A DNA stretch of 64,000 bases from Planctomycetota bacterium (lineage in GTDB: Bacteria > Planctomycetota > Planctomycetia > Pirellulales > PALSA-1355), in assembly GCA_003389325.1 (NCBI GenBank), contig QQVE01000015.1, forward strand, positions 1-64,000. The letters are read 5' to 3'. Below are positions 8,000 through 16,244 of this stretch, piece after piece. Position 1 is the stretch's first letter. Each line of letters begins with the position of its first letter. The notes under the pieces were generated by a model, which did no database searches, was not told the DNA's origin, and saw only the letters and a program-made list of their open reading frames with translations. Made by a program: the position numbers and the translations under genes.

Positions 8000-10045
8000 C
8001 TAATCGGAAACTTCGAGCAGCGCGCGCAGGCGCGCGAGATCTTCTGGCTTTCCCGCCGGATCGAAGCGAGTCGCCGCCTCTTGCTCGAGCAAACTCTGCC
8101 GCCTGGCCTCCAACTGAGCACGCAGTGCCGGGCTGGCAGCGACTACGTAGATGGCCACTTTCGCGATGCGATCGGTGACAACAACTTGTCCATCGCTCAC
8201 GCGATGCGTGACGGCTGTGGACCCATCGGCGTCGATCTTGAAGACCTCAGCCGGCCCTTTTAGGTGCGGCGGCAGCGGGAACCGGAGCTCGGCTGCCCGG
8301 GGTTGTTTGAAGCGGAAAATCTTGTCTTGTGGATCGGGCTCGTAGTCCAGATCGAGCGCGAATAGTAGTGCGGCGCGCGGCGACGAAACCACTGCCAGTT
8401 CCCAGTCGGGCTTGCCTCCACGATCGACGCGGCGAAAGTCGTAAGCGTCTCCCTCCAGATAGAGCTGATCCAGCATGCGGATTTCTCGGCCGACGCGTGT
8501 GATTTCGTCAATCAAGTCGGGAAACTTCACGAGCGATGGCAGGCTCAAGTTGAACCAATACAGAGATGTAATCCGACTCGCAAGTGCGTGATAGGCTTGC
8601 ATGCGGAGTTCGTCGCGCGTCGGCGACGTGCGCTGGCGGCCGCCATACTTTCCCCAGCCTGCGTGCGGCCCCTGAGACCAATAGGCGGTCGGCATCGGAC
8701 GATTGAGCTCACGAAGCGATCGACACATCTCGCCGATCGTCTCCAGCGGCGCCCCCCAGCGAATCGTTTGCCCGCCCCAGCGATCGTACTTCCACCAGGC
8801 ATCGGGGGATGGTGCCGTGACGCGATACGCATCGTAGTGGGGGTAGTCGGACAGTCCTGCATAGTAGCGCCAGATGCGCTCCTCGCTGTGGGTGATCGTT
8901 GTGGGCAACCGGGTCGCTTGATAGGGCGCGAGTTGCTTCCAGACTTCCATGGGCGGCACGGGGCGCCCGCCGCCGTACTGCGGTTCGCCCAAAAACTCGA
9001 CCGCATGGATCCGCGGGAGCATCGTGTCGGTATCGTACTGGTCAACGGGCTGAAGTTTGTTGAAATACTTCAGTGGATAGCTCGTATAGAGTCCCCTGGG
9101 TCCGTCTTGATCCGTGTAGCCCGGCGTTTCCGCGATGTGGGCGGTATTCACGTGCATTCGCTTGAGCGTCTTGAGGAACGGTTCGAACTGAAGGGTATTC
9201 TGGTTGCCGACTGTTGAGGCCACCCACCCGCCGCTAATGTCGAAGCACTCCCGCTTGATGCGCAAGTGCGACCAGAGCGAGAACGCGTTTCCATCTGAAT
9301 CGGCGCATTGCAGTTCGATCGCCGTGTACGTCAGCGGTAGATTGCCCAGCTTGATGACCGCACTGCCGCGGTCTTTCGGCGGAATGCCGCCCTTGGGAAA
9401 CGCGTCGGTGATCGGCTCGGCCGCACTTGGCAGAAGGGCTCGCCAGGTCGCGTGCTCGTGTGGGATCCACAACCGGCAGGCCAGCGGGCGCAGCATCTCG
9501 TCCGTGTCATTGGCGACGTGGACCACGACGCGATCAGGAGCAATGCTCTTGTCCTCTCCAAGAAACGTCACGGTCGAAAGCCAGGCACTCGGCCGTGCGA
9601 TCTCGAACTCCTGTCGAATCAGCGTCCCATCGGTTGCCGACTCGGCCGCCAAATCGACCGAGGTTCCCACGCCCCACTCCGCGTCGCGGCTGTTGAATTG
9701 CCAAACGGTCACGGCGCCCGGCGGGAGCCGTAGTGGCGACTCCGGCCAGGCGGAGGGGGCATCGAACCACGCCCAATCGCCGTCCCCGACGAGTTCTTGC
9801 GGTGTACGGCCGCGAAACTTCACCGACAGATCGGGCGACAACGTGACTTCGTCGCGGCCTGTATTTCGCAAGAACAATTGGACGCGCGCGCCGAGACTCG
9901 GGTCGGGATCGCGGCGGTATCGCATGCCGGGAGCCTGAACGTGGGGCACGACATGAACCCCGACAATCTCGAGCGGGCCCTCGGCGCGGGCGCCCGAGGT
10001 TTGGAACCCCACAATGAGGACCAGCAACCACCAACGGAACGGCAT
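8000..10045 (-). CDS. Secreted glycoside-hydrolase-like protein of unknown specificity
   Basis: A 681-aa protein with a clear signal peptide (MPFRWWLLVLIVGFQTSGARA). The first ~270 residues look like beta-sandwich domains. The middle (about 270-560) has features of a TIM-barrel glycosidase fold: repeated aromatic clusters, ECFDISGGW, TPGYTDQDGP, TTITHSEERIWRYYAG, YWSQGPHAGWGKYGG and RITSLYWFNL. The C-terminus again looks beta-rich. I cannot assign a GH family or catalytic acids. The ATG at 10045 has a strong GGGAGGG eight bases upstream. It is divergent from the acylase/permease pair and probably acts on polysaccharides in the periplasm or outside the cell. Confidence 0.75.
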   Translation of the reverse strand: MPFRWWLLVLIVGFQTSGARAEGPLEIVGVHVVPHVQAPGMRYRRDPDPSLGARVQLFLRNTGRDEVTLSPDLSVKFRGRTPQELVGDGDWAWFDAPSAWPESPLRLPPGAVTVWQFNSRDAEWGVGTSVDLAAESATDGTLIRQEFEIARPSAWLSTVTFLGEDKSIAPDRVVVHVANDTDEMLRPLACRLWIPHEHATWRALLPSAAEPITDAFPKGGIPPKDRGSAVIKLGNLPLTYTAIELQCADSDGNAFSLWSHLRIKRECFDISGGWVASTVGNQNTLQFEPFLKTLKRMHVNTAHIAETPGYTDQDGPRGLYTSYPLKYFNKLQPVDQYDTDTMLPRIHAVEFLGEPQYGGGRPVPPMEVWKQLAPYQATRLPTTITHSEERIWRYYAGLSDYPHYDAYRVTAPSPDAWWKYDRWGGQTIRWGAPLETIGEMCRSLRELNRPMPTAYWSQGPHAGWGKYGGRQRTSPTRDELRMQAYHALASRITSLYWFNLSLPSLVKFPDLIDEITRVGREIRMLDQLYLEGDAYDFRRVDRGGKPDWELAVVSSPRAALLFALDLDYEPDPQDKIFRFKQPRAAELRFPLPPHLKGPAEVFKIDADGSTAVTHRVSDGQVVVTDRIAKVAIYVVAASPALRAQLEARRQSLLEQEAATRFDPAGKPEDLARLRALLEVSD

Positions 10046-10288
10046 TTTCTTCAGACCCTCCCACTTGCATCCTGAAAGGCTTCGGCATTAGCGGCCGATG
10101 AGCGTGCTTACAAACTCACTTTCCATCAAGCAGTGTAGCTCTCCGGCGTTTCCCCTACCAATCGGCCGGGTCGACGTTCCGGTCAGCCAGAGCAGGAAAA
10201 TTCGGTTGCCCGATTGCGCCGCGGCACGTAGGCTAGACCCGCCCGGAGCGATCAAGGCCGGGCCTGTCCCCTCCTTCGGAGTCTCGTA
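10046..10288. promoter_or_regulatory. Divergent promoter region
   Basis: This 243-bp region separates the leftward secreted glycosidase-like gene from the rightward acylase remnant and permease. Both promoters should be here. I cannot pick out convincing -35/-10 boxes. Confidence 0.3.
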
Positions 10289-10930
10289 GTGGTTTTTCGT
10301 GCTCAACCTCTGCTCGTGACGGCATCACTGTGGCTGTTGTCCGCCAGTCTGGCCTTCGGGGTTGAGCATGAACTGAAGGGTCTTGCCGATCAAGTGCGGG
10401 TCGAGTTTGACGCGTTTGGCGTGCCTTCTATCTACGCTTCGAGTTGGCCCGATGCGGCCCGCGCGTTGGGCTACTTGCACGCCAGCGATCGGCTGAGGCA
10501 GATGGACATGATGCGCCGTCAAGCTTCCGGTAGTTCGGCCGAGGTGCTGGGAAAGCAGTCGCTGGATGCGGACACTCTGATGCGGCAGCTCGGCACGCGA
10601 CGAACCTGCGAAACTCTCTGGAAGTCGGGAGAACTGCCGGAGCGTTTTCGCGGCGAACTGGAATCCTATGCCGCAGGCGTCGACGCTCGCATCAACGAGC
10701 TCGAGGAGCTGCCGCCAATGCTTATCGCACCAGGCTACCGCCCGACCCCCTGGGAGCCGGTGGATAGCCTGGTGTCTTGGAAGTACATGGGCTCGGACCA
10801 GGCCGGCGCTACCGACGACCTGTGGCTGGGAATGATGGTGGAGAAGCTTGGAGATTCGGAGCTGTGGCCGCTCGAGCGTCCCGAAACGCCGGCCGTCACA
10901 CAAGTTGCAGTGTCTCGGGGCTCTACGTGA
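10289..10930 (+). pseudogene. Truncated penicillin-acylase-family protein (alpha-chain only)
   Basis: A 213-residue product with a signal peptide (to about residue 25) and the alpha-subunit signature of penicillin amidase/acylase enzymes: FDAFGVPSIYASSWPDAARA, LGYLHASDRLRQMDMMRR, EVLG and PTPWEPVDSL. Family members are about 700-800 residues, and their catalytic Ser is the first residue of the beta chain, which is entirely absent here. The ORF ends where the spacer peptide would be and overlaps the permease GTG start (GTGA). It cannot be a working acylase. The GTG start at 10289 has CGGAG upstream. It may now serve only to drive translation of the permease. Confidence 0.8.
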
Positions 10931-12405
10931 ACGCTTTTCGCGATGAGAACGCGAACCAGGACGCGCAGGCCGCGGCCGATGCTGCCGAACTTGCCAGGTT
11001 CGGCTACGCCCAGCAACTGCGCCGCACGATGGGCGCGTTTTCGAGTTTCGCGATCGCTTTCTCGCTGATTTCGATCATCACCGGCATCTTTGCCAACTTC
11101 ACCTTTGGCTTTCGCCAAGTGGGTCCGGCGGTCATCTGGTCCTGGAGCGTGGTTGCCCTGGGGCAGTTGCTCGTGGCGCTCGTGTTGGCCGACTTGTCCA
11201 CGCGGATTCCGCTTTCCGGCTACGGCTATCAGTGGTCGACGCGCTTGGTCAATCCGCACTTCGGCTACTTTGTCGGCTGGCTCTTGCTCATGCAGTTTCT
11301 CACGGGATTTCCAGGCGTGTGCCATGCGCTGGCGACGGCGCTTTGCTCCTGGGCGATTGCCGACGAATCGGCGGCGCTGTGGGTGCCCTGGGTGGCTGTC
11401 GCGGTGGTTAGCGTCATTGCGCTGGTACACTTGTTCGGCATCAAGCTGGTGGCAATCGTCAACGATCTGGGGGTGATCGCCGAATTGATCGCTGGCCTGG
11501 TGCTCACGGCTGGGCTGCTTGGGCTCTATCTCTGGCGGGGAGGCCCCGATCTGTCATTTCTGCTGGACCGCACGAGTCCAATCTCGGGAGCGCCGGCGGG
11601 GGTGTCGGCCTTTGCCCTCTCGCTGCTGATGGGAGCCTGGTGTTTGACCGGCTTCGAAGCGGCTGCCGACCTGGCCGAAGAGACGCATCGACCCCGGCAC
11701 GTGATCCCGCGCGTGATTCTCACCGCCGAAATCAGCTCGGCCGTGTGTGGATTTTTCCTGCTCGCGGGCCTGATCCTGGGCATTGAGGATGCCGCCGCCA
11801 CGAGCCAGCAGGAGAACATGGTGACGGCCATCCTTGGCCAGCGATTGGGAAACACCTGGATGCCGCTGGTGATGCTCGTGGTACTTGTTTCGATTCTGGC
11901 TTGCGGTGTGGCCAGCATGGCGGCCACGACACGGCTGGTCTTTTCGCTTGCGCGCGACAACATGCTCCCGTTCTCGGGTGTGCTCAAGAGCGTGCATCAG
12001 CGGCTGGGCACCCCTGCCGGTGCGATCGTCCTGGTTTGGGCTGTTTCCAACGCGGTCATCCTCGGGTTCGGACGACTCGAGATCATCACCAGCATCTCCG
12101 CTGCCGCGGGCTTTTTGGGCTATGCGGGGATCGTCTGGGCGTCGTTTCGGGCGCGCGGCCATGCCGAGGGTTTCTCGCTCGGCAAGTTGCAAACGCCCCT
12201 TCGGCTGGCTGCGCTGATTTGGACGCTGACGGTGGTTGCCGCGCTAACGATCCCCGACTCGGGAGCCGGGTCGGAGTCGATCGCCCATTTGCCGGCCAAG
12301 AGCACGCTGGCGGCCTGCGCAATGGGGGGCGTCATCTATGCCGCGATCGTTCGCCGACGCATTGCCAGGGGCGAAGCCGGACCTCCGCCCCATCCATCGA
12401 GTTGA
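10927..12405 (+). CDS. APC-superfamily amino acid permease
   Basis: A 492-aa integral membrane protein with about 12 hydrophobic segments. The N-terminal pattern RRTMGAFSSFAIAFSLISI, with the following glycine-rich helices, is typical of the amino acid/choline transporter branch of the APC superfamily. The family includes GABA and polyamine permeases, and the substrate cannot be read from the sequence. The start chosen is the GTG at 10927, overlapping the acylase remnant stop, because the open frame upstream would encode unrelated hydrophilic sequence. A sugar- or amine-uptake role fits the neighbouring catabolic genes. Confidence 0.88.
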   Translation: MNAFRDENANQDAQAAADAAELARFGYAQQLRRTMGAFSSFAIAFSLISIITGIFANFTFGFRQVGPAVIWSWSVVALGQLLVALVLADLSTRIPLSGYGYQWSTRLVNPHFGYFVGWLLLMQFLTGFPGVCHALATALCSWAIADESAALWVPWVAVAVVSVIALVHLFGIKLVAIVNDLGVIAELIAGLVLTAGLLGLYLWRGGPDLSFLLDRTSPISGAPAGVSAFALSLLMGAWCLTGFEAAADLAEETHRPRHVIPRVILTAEISSAVCGFFLLAGLILGIEDAAATSQQENMVTAILGQRLGNTWMPLVMLVVLVSILACGVASMAATTRLVFSLARDNMLPFSGVLKSVHQRLGTPAGAIVLVWAVSNAVILGFGRLEIITSISAAAGFLGYAGIVWASFRARGHAEGFSLGKLQTPLRLAALIWTLTVVAALTIPDSGAGSESIAHLPAKSTLAACAMGGVIYAAIVRRRIARGEAGPPPHPSS

Positions 12406-12447
12406 CGCATCTCTAAGCAGTCGGCGAGAGTTCGCCAAGGGCCAGCT

Positions 12448-13470
12448 ATGGAAATCGAAGGTAATACGAACGTCGCCTCACAGCGTTTTGGCGCCGGCAG
12501 TGTCGAAGCATTCGGCCCTCAGCTCGGACGATTCGTGGTCGCCACGATGGACGTTCCGTGGGAGTTGACCAGAGATCGACTGGGTGGCCAGCCGGCGGCG
12601 GTCGTCGCCGTCGAGTCGATGGAAGTGGACGTACTCGAGCGGCAACTGGCGACGCTTCCCGACTGCGACACGATCGTGGGCATTGGCGGCGGCCAGGCCA
12701 TCGATCTGGCCAAGTACTTTGCCTGGCGAAAAGGTCGGCGCCTGGTCAGCATTCCCACGATCCTCAGTGTCGATGCCTTCGTCACACCGGCTGCCGGCGT
12801 GCGGCGCAACCATCAAGTCGAGTATGTCGGTGAGGCGAGTCCGGATCCGCTCGTTATCGACTACGACCTGCTGCGAACCGCCCCTGCGGACCTGAATATC
12901 GCGGGGGTGGGAGACTTACTCTCGATTCACACGGCGTCCTACGACTGGTGTCTTGCCGAGAACGCGGGGCGCAGCGAATACCCGTTCTCGCAGCAAGCCG
13001 TCGATGGCGCCCGAAAGATTCTGGCCGACGTCATGGCGCAAGCAGCCGAAGTTCGCTCCTGTAGCGACGCGGGACTGCAAGCGATTGTGGACGGCTACAT
13101 GCGGCTCAACACCATCTGTTTGCCGAGGAAGCACTATCGGGTCGAGGAGGGATCCGAACACTACCTGTTCTATGAACTGGAAGAGCGACTCGGCCGACCT
13201 TTCATCCATGGTTATATCGTGGGCCTTGGCATCTACCTGATGAGTCGTCTACAGGAGAATGCACCCGATGAGATCACGGCATTCATGGATGAAGTCGGCC
13301 TTCGCTATCAGCCCGTTGATATGCAGATACGTCGAGACGACTTGGTGAGCTCGCTGAAGAATCTGCGAAGTTTTGTTGAGCTGAGACCTCACCTTTGGCA
13401 CACGGTGATCAACGAACGAACGATTACTCCAGGGTGGATTGAACGGACGCTCGAAGATCTACAGTTCTGA
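12448..13470 (+). CDS. Glycerol-1-phosphate dehydrogenase-like (EgsA/AraM family) oxidoreductase
   Basis: A 340-aa iron-containing-alcohol-dehydrogenase-fold enzyme. The dinucleotide-binding motif GIGGGQAIDLAK is at 78-89 and is followed by the SIPTILSVDAF segment typical of the glycerol-1-phosphate dehydrogenase/AraM group. Metal-ligand regions DLLSIHTASYDW, EEGSEHYLF and PFIHGYIVGLG supply Asp and His residues. Relatives reduce dihydroxyacetone phosphate to sn-glycerol-1-phosphate, and bacterial AraM-like members often sit in sugar gene clusters. AAGGG lies seven bases before the ATG. It lies 42 bp after the permease on the same strand, probably as one transcript. Confidence 0.85.
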   Translation: MEIEGNTNVASQRFGAGSVEAFGPQLGRFVVATMDVPWELTRDRLGGQPAAVVAVESMEVDVLERQLATLPDCDTIVGIGGGQAIDLAKYFAWRKGRRLVSIPTILSVDAFVTPAAGVRRNHQVEYVGEASPDPLVIDYDLLRTAPADLNIAGVGDLLSIHTASYDWCLAENAGRSEYPFSQQAVDGARKILADVMAQAAEVRSCSDAGLQAIVDGYMRLNTICLPRKHYRVEEGSEHYLFYELEERLGRPFIHGYIVGLGIYLMSRLQENAPDEITAFMDEVGLRYQPVDMQIRRDDLVSSLKNLRSFVELRPHLWHTVINERTITPGWIERTLEDLQF

Positions 13471-13513
13471 GAAGCGGGTTTTCTCTTGCAGAATGCATGT
13501 CGGAATCCGTGAG

Positions 13514-13591
13514 CTATTTTCTTCCGGCATTGCGGATCGTGCTCAGCCCGCCGTCAATGCCGAAGACCTGGCCGCGAATTAAACCGTGCCT
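13514..13591 (-). pseudogene. C-terminal remnant of a short-chain dehydrogenase/reductase
   Basis: Read leftward from about 13585, one frame gives IRGQVFGIDGGLSTIRNAGR and ends in TAG at 13514-13516. GQVxxIDGG is the usual C-terminal signature of classical SDR enzymes. No SDR sequence is visible upstream in any frame, so only about 22 codons remain. It is a fossil of a lost or deleted oxidoreductase gene. Confidence 0.7.
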
Positions 13592-13801
13592 GGGCTCCAA
13601 ACAGCCATTGGATCTGGGATGCGACGTCGTGACGTGCTTTGTAAAGAGATCGGTACTCGCAACGTCTTAAGTACCACTCTCCGCATCATGTCTTGAACGC
13701 GAAACGCAGAATCCTTAAGCCCCAGGGTTCGCCATTTGCCGTAGGTTTTCGCGGCCGAGAGCGTTACGCGTGCCGGCAAGCTTCGGTTCCAATAGGGCTT
13801 A

Positions 13802-13822
13802 CGCGGACGTTGCCCGTCCGCG
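13802..13822. repeat. Perfect 8-bp-stem hairpin
   Basis: CGCGGACG and CGTCCGCG flank a 5-nt loop, about 40 bp before the DUF427 start. It may be a terminator stem without a T-tract, an operator, or part of a 5' leader. Confidence 0.5.
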
Positions 13823-13862
13823 AGCCCTCGGAACGGAAAGAACACGAACGAAAGGCACACCT

Positions 13863-14351
13863 ATGGACCGCACGAAGCCAGGTCCCGGCCAGGAGTCGGT
13901 CTGGGACTACCCTCGGCCCCCCATTTGTGAGCCCAGCGCTCGCGAGATCAAAGTACTCTTCGCAGAACGGGTGATCGCCCATACTCGAAACGCACAGAGA
14001 GTTCTCGAGACAAGTCATCCCCCGATCTATTACATTCCCCGGTCAGACGTGCTGCCTGGGGTCTTGCGGCCCGCGCAGCGGGCGACGTTTTGCGAGTGGA
14101 AGGGGCTGGCTCACTACTTCCACGTCGTCGGGAACGACGCCGTGGCGGAGTTTGCAGCATGGACGTACGAGGATCCGGTGCCGCGTTTTGCAGCAATTCG
14201 CCACCATGTTGCCTTTTACCCGGCTCTGATGGATGCCTGCTACGTTGACGGGGAGCGCGTGGCAGCACAGCCGGGCGATTTCTACGGCGGCTGGATCACG
14301 TCTGACATCGTTGGACCCTTCAAAGGCGCGCCAGGCACGCAAGGGTGGTAA
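13863..14351 (+). CDS. DUF427 domain protein
   Basis: A 162-aa cytoplasmic protein that fits the DUF427 (NTP_transf_9-like) family: ESVWDYPRPP at the start, IYYIPRSDV, FCEWKGLAHYF, WTYEDPVPRF, HVAFYP and PGDFYGGW. The molecular function of this small beta-barrel family is unknown. I chose the ATG at 13863 because the conserved region begins a few residues later. The in-frame sequence further upstream (to 13770) crosses the hairpin and lacks similarity. It is monocistronic, with the next genes on the opposite strand. Confidence 0.85.
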   Translation: MDRTKPGPGQESVWDYPRPPICEPSAREIKVLFAERVIAHTRNAQRVLETSHPPIYYIPRSDVLPGVLRPAQRATFCEWKGLAHYFHVVGNDAVAEFAAWTYEDPVPRFAAIRHHVAFYPALMDACYVDGERVAAQPGDFYGGWITSDIVGPFKGAPGTQGW

Positions 14352-14454
14352 ATCGAAATGGCCTTTCGGGGGTTGACCGGCGCGGAGTACGATCAGTATT
14401 CGCTCAAGGCAAAGCTACGAAAAGCGCGCTGTGGCGCGGTCAACGACCGGGGAC

Positions 14455-14559
14455 CTAGTCTCTTACGTCCGTTTCCACGGCGTAGAGGAGTATCGATGTT
14501 GCGACGACACACAGCAACGTGGCGAAGCACCCGACCAGAAAGACAATCCAGTCACTCAT
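14455..14559 (-). CDS. 34-aa single-span membrane protein
   Basis: A tiny protein, MSDWIVFLVGCFATLLCVVA plus a short tail ending in an acidic TDVRD. It consists of one membrane segment and is likely inner-membrane. Its ATG overlaps the TGA of the upstream 59-aa small protein (ATGA), so the two are translationally coupled. I do not recognise a family. The hydrophobic pattern and coupling argue that it is real. Confidence 0.6.
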   Translation of the reverse strand: MSDWIVFLVGCFATLLCVVATSILLYAVETDVRD

Positions 14560-14735
14560 TTCGCCGGCCCCCTTCCGCTCGTCATCAGGGTTCCAAACGA
14601 TAGTATCGAGGGAACCCACAATCCAACGAAGACGCCCTGCTCCTTGTTCACGGCGAACCACAAGTAGACGGAGAAGAGAAACGACAGTCCGGCGGCCGCC
14701 AAAATAAGAAGCTTCGCGACGTTGACTTTGTTCAT
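14556..14735 (-). CDS. 59-aa two-span membrane protein
   Basis: The product starts MNKVNVAKLLILAAAGLSFL and carries two predicted membrane segments, the second containing GVFVGLWVPSILSFGTLM. It is short but has a clean N-terminal positive charge and a coupled downstream gene. Similar proteins of about 60 residues appear as conserved hypotheticals in many bacteria. I know of no function. The pair could be accessory subunits of a transporter encoded elsewhere. Confidence 0.6.
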   Translation of the reverse strand: MNKVNVAKLLILAAAGLSFLFSVYLWFAVNKEQGVFVGLWVPSILSFGTLMTSGRGPAK

Positions 14736-15074
14736 GGCTGCTGTCCTCGTGAGCGCCTGTTGTGAAGCACCGCTGCGTTCACTTTGCCAGCCGTGCTTCT
14801 GTTACCACCTCCCAACTCTTTGCTTATCCGCAATTCGTTCAAATCGATCACGGGGTGCGGCAAGAGATAGTTGCTGCGGACATGGGGTTTGGAGGAACTT
14901 GGCAGTCGCGTACCCCCCCCCCACGAACAGAGTACTACACCCACTATCTGTGGCGTGCCGTTGCGGGGAGCATCCGCCCGGAAGCGCGGCTCGTTTTGCG
15001 AGGGCGTGAGCTACGCTTGCACGGGGCCGTGCGGGCTCCGATAAACCGTCTATTGCTTGGGGCAGAGTCGAACC
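14736..15074. other. Divergent intergenic region
   Basis: About 340 bp between the leftward small-membrane-protein pair and the rightward GGDEF gene, so both promoters should be here. It contains a C-homopolymer run near 14921-14930. I see no further gene or clear promoter motif. Confidence 0.4.
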
Positions 15075-16091
15075 ATGCAACGCGACTGGGCAACGATTCT
15101 CGCCAGCGGTGAGTTCTTCCAGAAAACACTCGACTGTCTGCGATCGCACATTGCGATCCTGGACTCGGACGGGACGATCATCGCCGTCAATGCCACCTGG
15201 AACGCATTCGCGACGGCTAACGGCCTGGCGGCCGAATTCTGCGGACCAGGCGCCAACTATCTCCGCTCGTGCGACAACGCCACCGGCGATTGCTCTTCAG
15301 AGGCCCAAGTCGTTGCCAACGGCATCCGCAGCGTGTTAGCTGGCACGCAAGAGTACTTTTACCTCGAGTATCCCTGCCATTCTCCAACCGAAAAGCGCTG
15401 GTTCAGCATTCGCGTGACCCGCTTCGAGATCCAGGGAGAAGAACACGTTGTGGTAGCCCACGACAATATCACGCAGCGGAAGCTGGCCGAACTTGAGATT
15501 TGCGAAGCCAATCGTCGGCTAGGTGAGTTGGTCGTCACGGATGGACTCACCGGGATTGGCAATCGCCGGTTCTTTGACCGCGTGCTGGATCAGGAATGGC
15601 GGCGCCACGGGCGGTTTCGAATACCTCTGACTGTGGCTCTGGTGGATGTCGACTGCTTCAAGCAATTCAACGCCCACGAGGGACATCCGGCGGGCGATCG
15701 CTGCCTGCGCGAGGTCGCAGAAAAGATCGACCAAATTGTCGGAGAAGAAGGGGATGTCGCTCGCTATGGCGGCGAGGAGTTCGCCGTGATTCTTCCCATG
15801 ACTGACGCGAACCAGGCAAAGTCGCTACTCGACGACATCCTGGTCGGCATCAGGCAGTTGGAAATTCCGCATGCGACCTCACGAGTCGGCCGCGGCGTCG
15901 TCACGGTGAGCATCGGGAGTGCGGTCGTTGTTCCTCATGGGCAGCTTTCCACCGCCGACCTACTGACGCGCGCCGACCACGCCCTCTACGAGGCCAAGAG
16001 CAACGGTCGCGACCGTTGCGTCATCTCCGATATCCCGTTGCCAGGCGATACGCAGGCTGCAACAGCGCGTTCTCGCGCCCTGGTCCCCTAG
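15075..16091 (+). CDS. PAS-GGDEF diguanylate cyclase
   Basis: A 338-aa signalling protein with an N-terminal PAS-like sensor (about 20-140, DSDGTIIAVNATW, ending HDNITQRK) and a GGDEF domain (about 155-320). The active-site signature is GGEEF (232-236), which is catalytically acceptable, and the substrate-binding residues look present. The usual inhibitory I-site RxxD upstream of the signature reads GEEG, so product feedback is probably lost. There is no membrane segment, so it is cytoplasmic. The ATG at 15075 is preferred, and a TTG at 15057 adds six residues. It is monocistronic and convergent with the binding-protein gene. Confidence 0.9.
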   Translation: MQRDWATILASGEFFQKTLDCLRSHIAILDSDGTIIAVNATWNAFATANGLAAEFCGPGANYLRSCDNATGDCSSEAQVVANGIRSVLAGTQEYFYLEYPCHSPTEKRWFSIRVTRFEIQGEEHVVVAHDNITQRKLAELEICEANRRLGELVVTDGLTGIGNRRFFDRVLDQEWRRHGRFRIPLTVALVDVDCFKQFNAHEGHPAGDRCLREVAEKIDQIVGEEGDVARYGGEEFAVILPMTDANQAKSLLDDILVGIRQLEIPHATSRVGRGVVTVSIGSAVVVPHGQLSTADLLTRADHALYEAKSNGRDRCVISDIPLPGDTQAATARSRALVP

Positions 16092-16244
16092 ATTCGGCAA
16101 CCGTCCCTAGCGAGAACGCGTGGAGTTGTCCGCTCGATGAGACGTAGACCGCTCGCGCCCCATTGAGAACTTCGGGCACGCGAAGTCAACGAAGCATCGG
16201 AACCGTGTCCTGAACCTGCTCCGATGGCGGACGAGCGGCGGCCG

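Larger units (their letters stand above)
13471..13862. other. Intergenic region with an SDR remnant and a hairpin
   Basis: A 392-bp gap. It contains the leftward SDR C-terminal fragment (13514-13591) and a short perfect hairpin (13802-13822) upstream of the DUF427 gene. Nothing else is supported. Confidence 0.5.
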
